Of a DNA stretch of 13,403 bases, positions 12,938 through 13,403 are shown piece by piece (positions within the stretch are counted from its first letter, which is position 1; the number at the start of each line of letters is the position of its first letter). Made by a program: the position numbers and the translations under genes. Source of the DNA: Gammaproteobacteria bacterium (GTDB lineage Bacteria; Pseudomonadota; Gammaproteobacteria; Pseudomonadales; Azotimanducaceae); NCBI GenBank assembly GCA_009839405.1, contig VXPR01000122.1, positions 1-13,403 on the forward strand, given 5' to 3'. Below the pieces are notes generated by a model, which saw only the letters and a program-made list of their open reading frames with translations, had not been told where the DNA came from and did not search any database.

Positions 12938-13403
12938 CTACGGAGCAGTCTCGTAGCGCCAGCGCAGGGTTGCCGAAAGGGTGTGCGAGCGGTGTTCGCC
13001 GGCGGTGCGGTCGATGGGGATGGCGAGGTCGCGGCGGGTTCCGTCTGCTCGGTAACGGACGATGTCGATGTCTCCAAGGTCGGTCTCGACATCACCGCCG
13101 TCGGTGTAGCGGTAGGCGAGGTCCAGTTCCCAGGGGCCCTTGAGGGGGATGGCGACGCCGGTCGTGAGCGAGAACGTGGCTTCTCGGTCGCTGCCGGAAG
13201 GGAGTGCCGTGAGAGCGATTTCGCCATTCGGGCCCTGGCGCAAGGCGGGAAATCGCTGCACGAAGTCGGTGAGGCGGTAATCGGCGGCGCCGTAGCCGCC
13301 GCCGCCGGAGCTGCGCAAACCCCGGCCCGCACCCCCCAAGCGCCACGAGAACACAACCCACCTTTCCGTCACGCGCAAGCCACGCACAGTAAAATACCCC
13401 GGG
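12938..13403 (-). CDS. Outer-membrane beta-barrel protein, C-terminal part (runs off right edge)
   Basis: The minus-strand frame is open from the window edge to TAG at 12938, giving 154 residues; the true start lies outside. The sequence alternates amphipathic strands with polar turns typical of small outer-membrane barrels: ATFSLTTGVAIPL, WELDLAYRYTDGGDVETD, a loop, and a final strand HTLSATLRWRY that ends four residues before the stop. LAYRYTDGGDV resembles the 'YRYTDLGD' segment of opacity/OmpA-like barrels. No signal peptide is visible because the N-terminus is missing; an internal GTG at 13387 is probably not the true start. Its cargo or role cannot be told. Convergent with the DUF1993 gene with two repeat elements in between. 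Confidence 0.62.
   Translation of the reverse strand, partial: PGYFTVRGLRVTERWVVFSWRLGGAGRGLRSSGGGGYGAADYRLTDFVQRFPALRQGPNGEIALTALPSGSDREATFSLTTGVAIPLKGPWELDLAYRYTDGGDVETDLGDIDIVRYRADGTRRDLAIPIDRTAGEHRSHTLSATLRWRYETAP

Noticed and set aside
12190..13356. 388-codon open frame on the minus strand
   Set aside because: Runs antisense to the DUF1993 gene and out of frame with the outer-membrane barrel; low-complexity Pro/Ser/Ala product produced by high GC content and repeats.
13092..13361. Signal-peptide-like reading in another frame (VLVALGGCGPGFAQ) suggesting a frameshift in the barrel gene
   Set aside because: The barrel frame itself is open to the window edge, so no frameshift is needed; the alternative frame soon becomes poly-arginine.

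Overview
The window is GC-rich and gene-dense and looks like a chromosomal segment of a proteobacterium, most likely an uncultured gammaproteobacterium. This placement rests on gene content: an IorAB-type molybdenum hydroxylase, a class III CoA-transferase, UPF0145/YbjQ and DUF1993 proteins, and an outer-membrane barrel. I saw no rRNA, tRNA, CRISPR array, transposase, phage gene or defence cassette.

Layout. (1) Positions 1-1750, minus strand: an exported TPR-repeat protein overlaps by ATGA a secreted purple-acid-phosphatase-like metallophosphoesterase, which runs off the left edge. (2) 1751-2098: a gene-free divergent region with a pair of short palindromes and one very strong 17-bp hairpin. 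(3) 2099-9674, plus strand: six co-directional genes. These are a GH32-like glycosidase, an inosine-uridine-type nucleoside hydrolase, the 2Fe-2S and molybdopterin subunits of an IorAB-type molybdenum hydroxylase (ATGA overlap), a lipoprotein resembling phosphodiester glycosidases, and an LLM-class flavin-dependent oxidoreductase. (4) 9687-10952, minus strand: a CaiB/BaiF-type CoA-transferase converging on the LLM gene. (5) 11076-11396, plus: a YbjQ-family protein divergent from the CoA-transferase. (6) 11411-11845, minus: a membrane-anchored split-barrel protein resembling deazaflavin-dependent nitroreductases. (7) 12223-12741, plus: a DUF1993 protein lying between two inverted copies of a ~51-bp palindromic mosaic. 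(8) 12938 to the right edge, minus: the C-terminal part of an outer-membrane beta-barrel protein.

Functionally, the plus-strand run suggests catabolism. A nucleoside hydrolase frees a heterocyclic base, and the molybdenum hydroxylase belongs to a family that hydroxylates N-heterocycles. The lipoprotein and the LLM flavoenzyme may be further steps. This link comes from gene order and family knowledge only.

The most distinctive feature is the intergenic repeat landscape. A family of ~23-bp palindromes occurs three times as inverted pairs, before the GH32, nucleoside-hydrolase and lipoprotein genes. One copy lies inside the lipoprotein's signal-peptide codons. A second, mosaic family flanks DUF1993. 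Two enzymes (GH32-like and CoA-transferase) also seem to lack residues usually considered catalytic.
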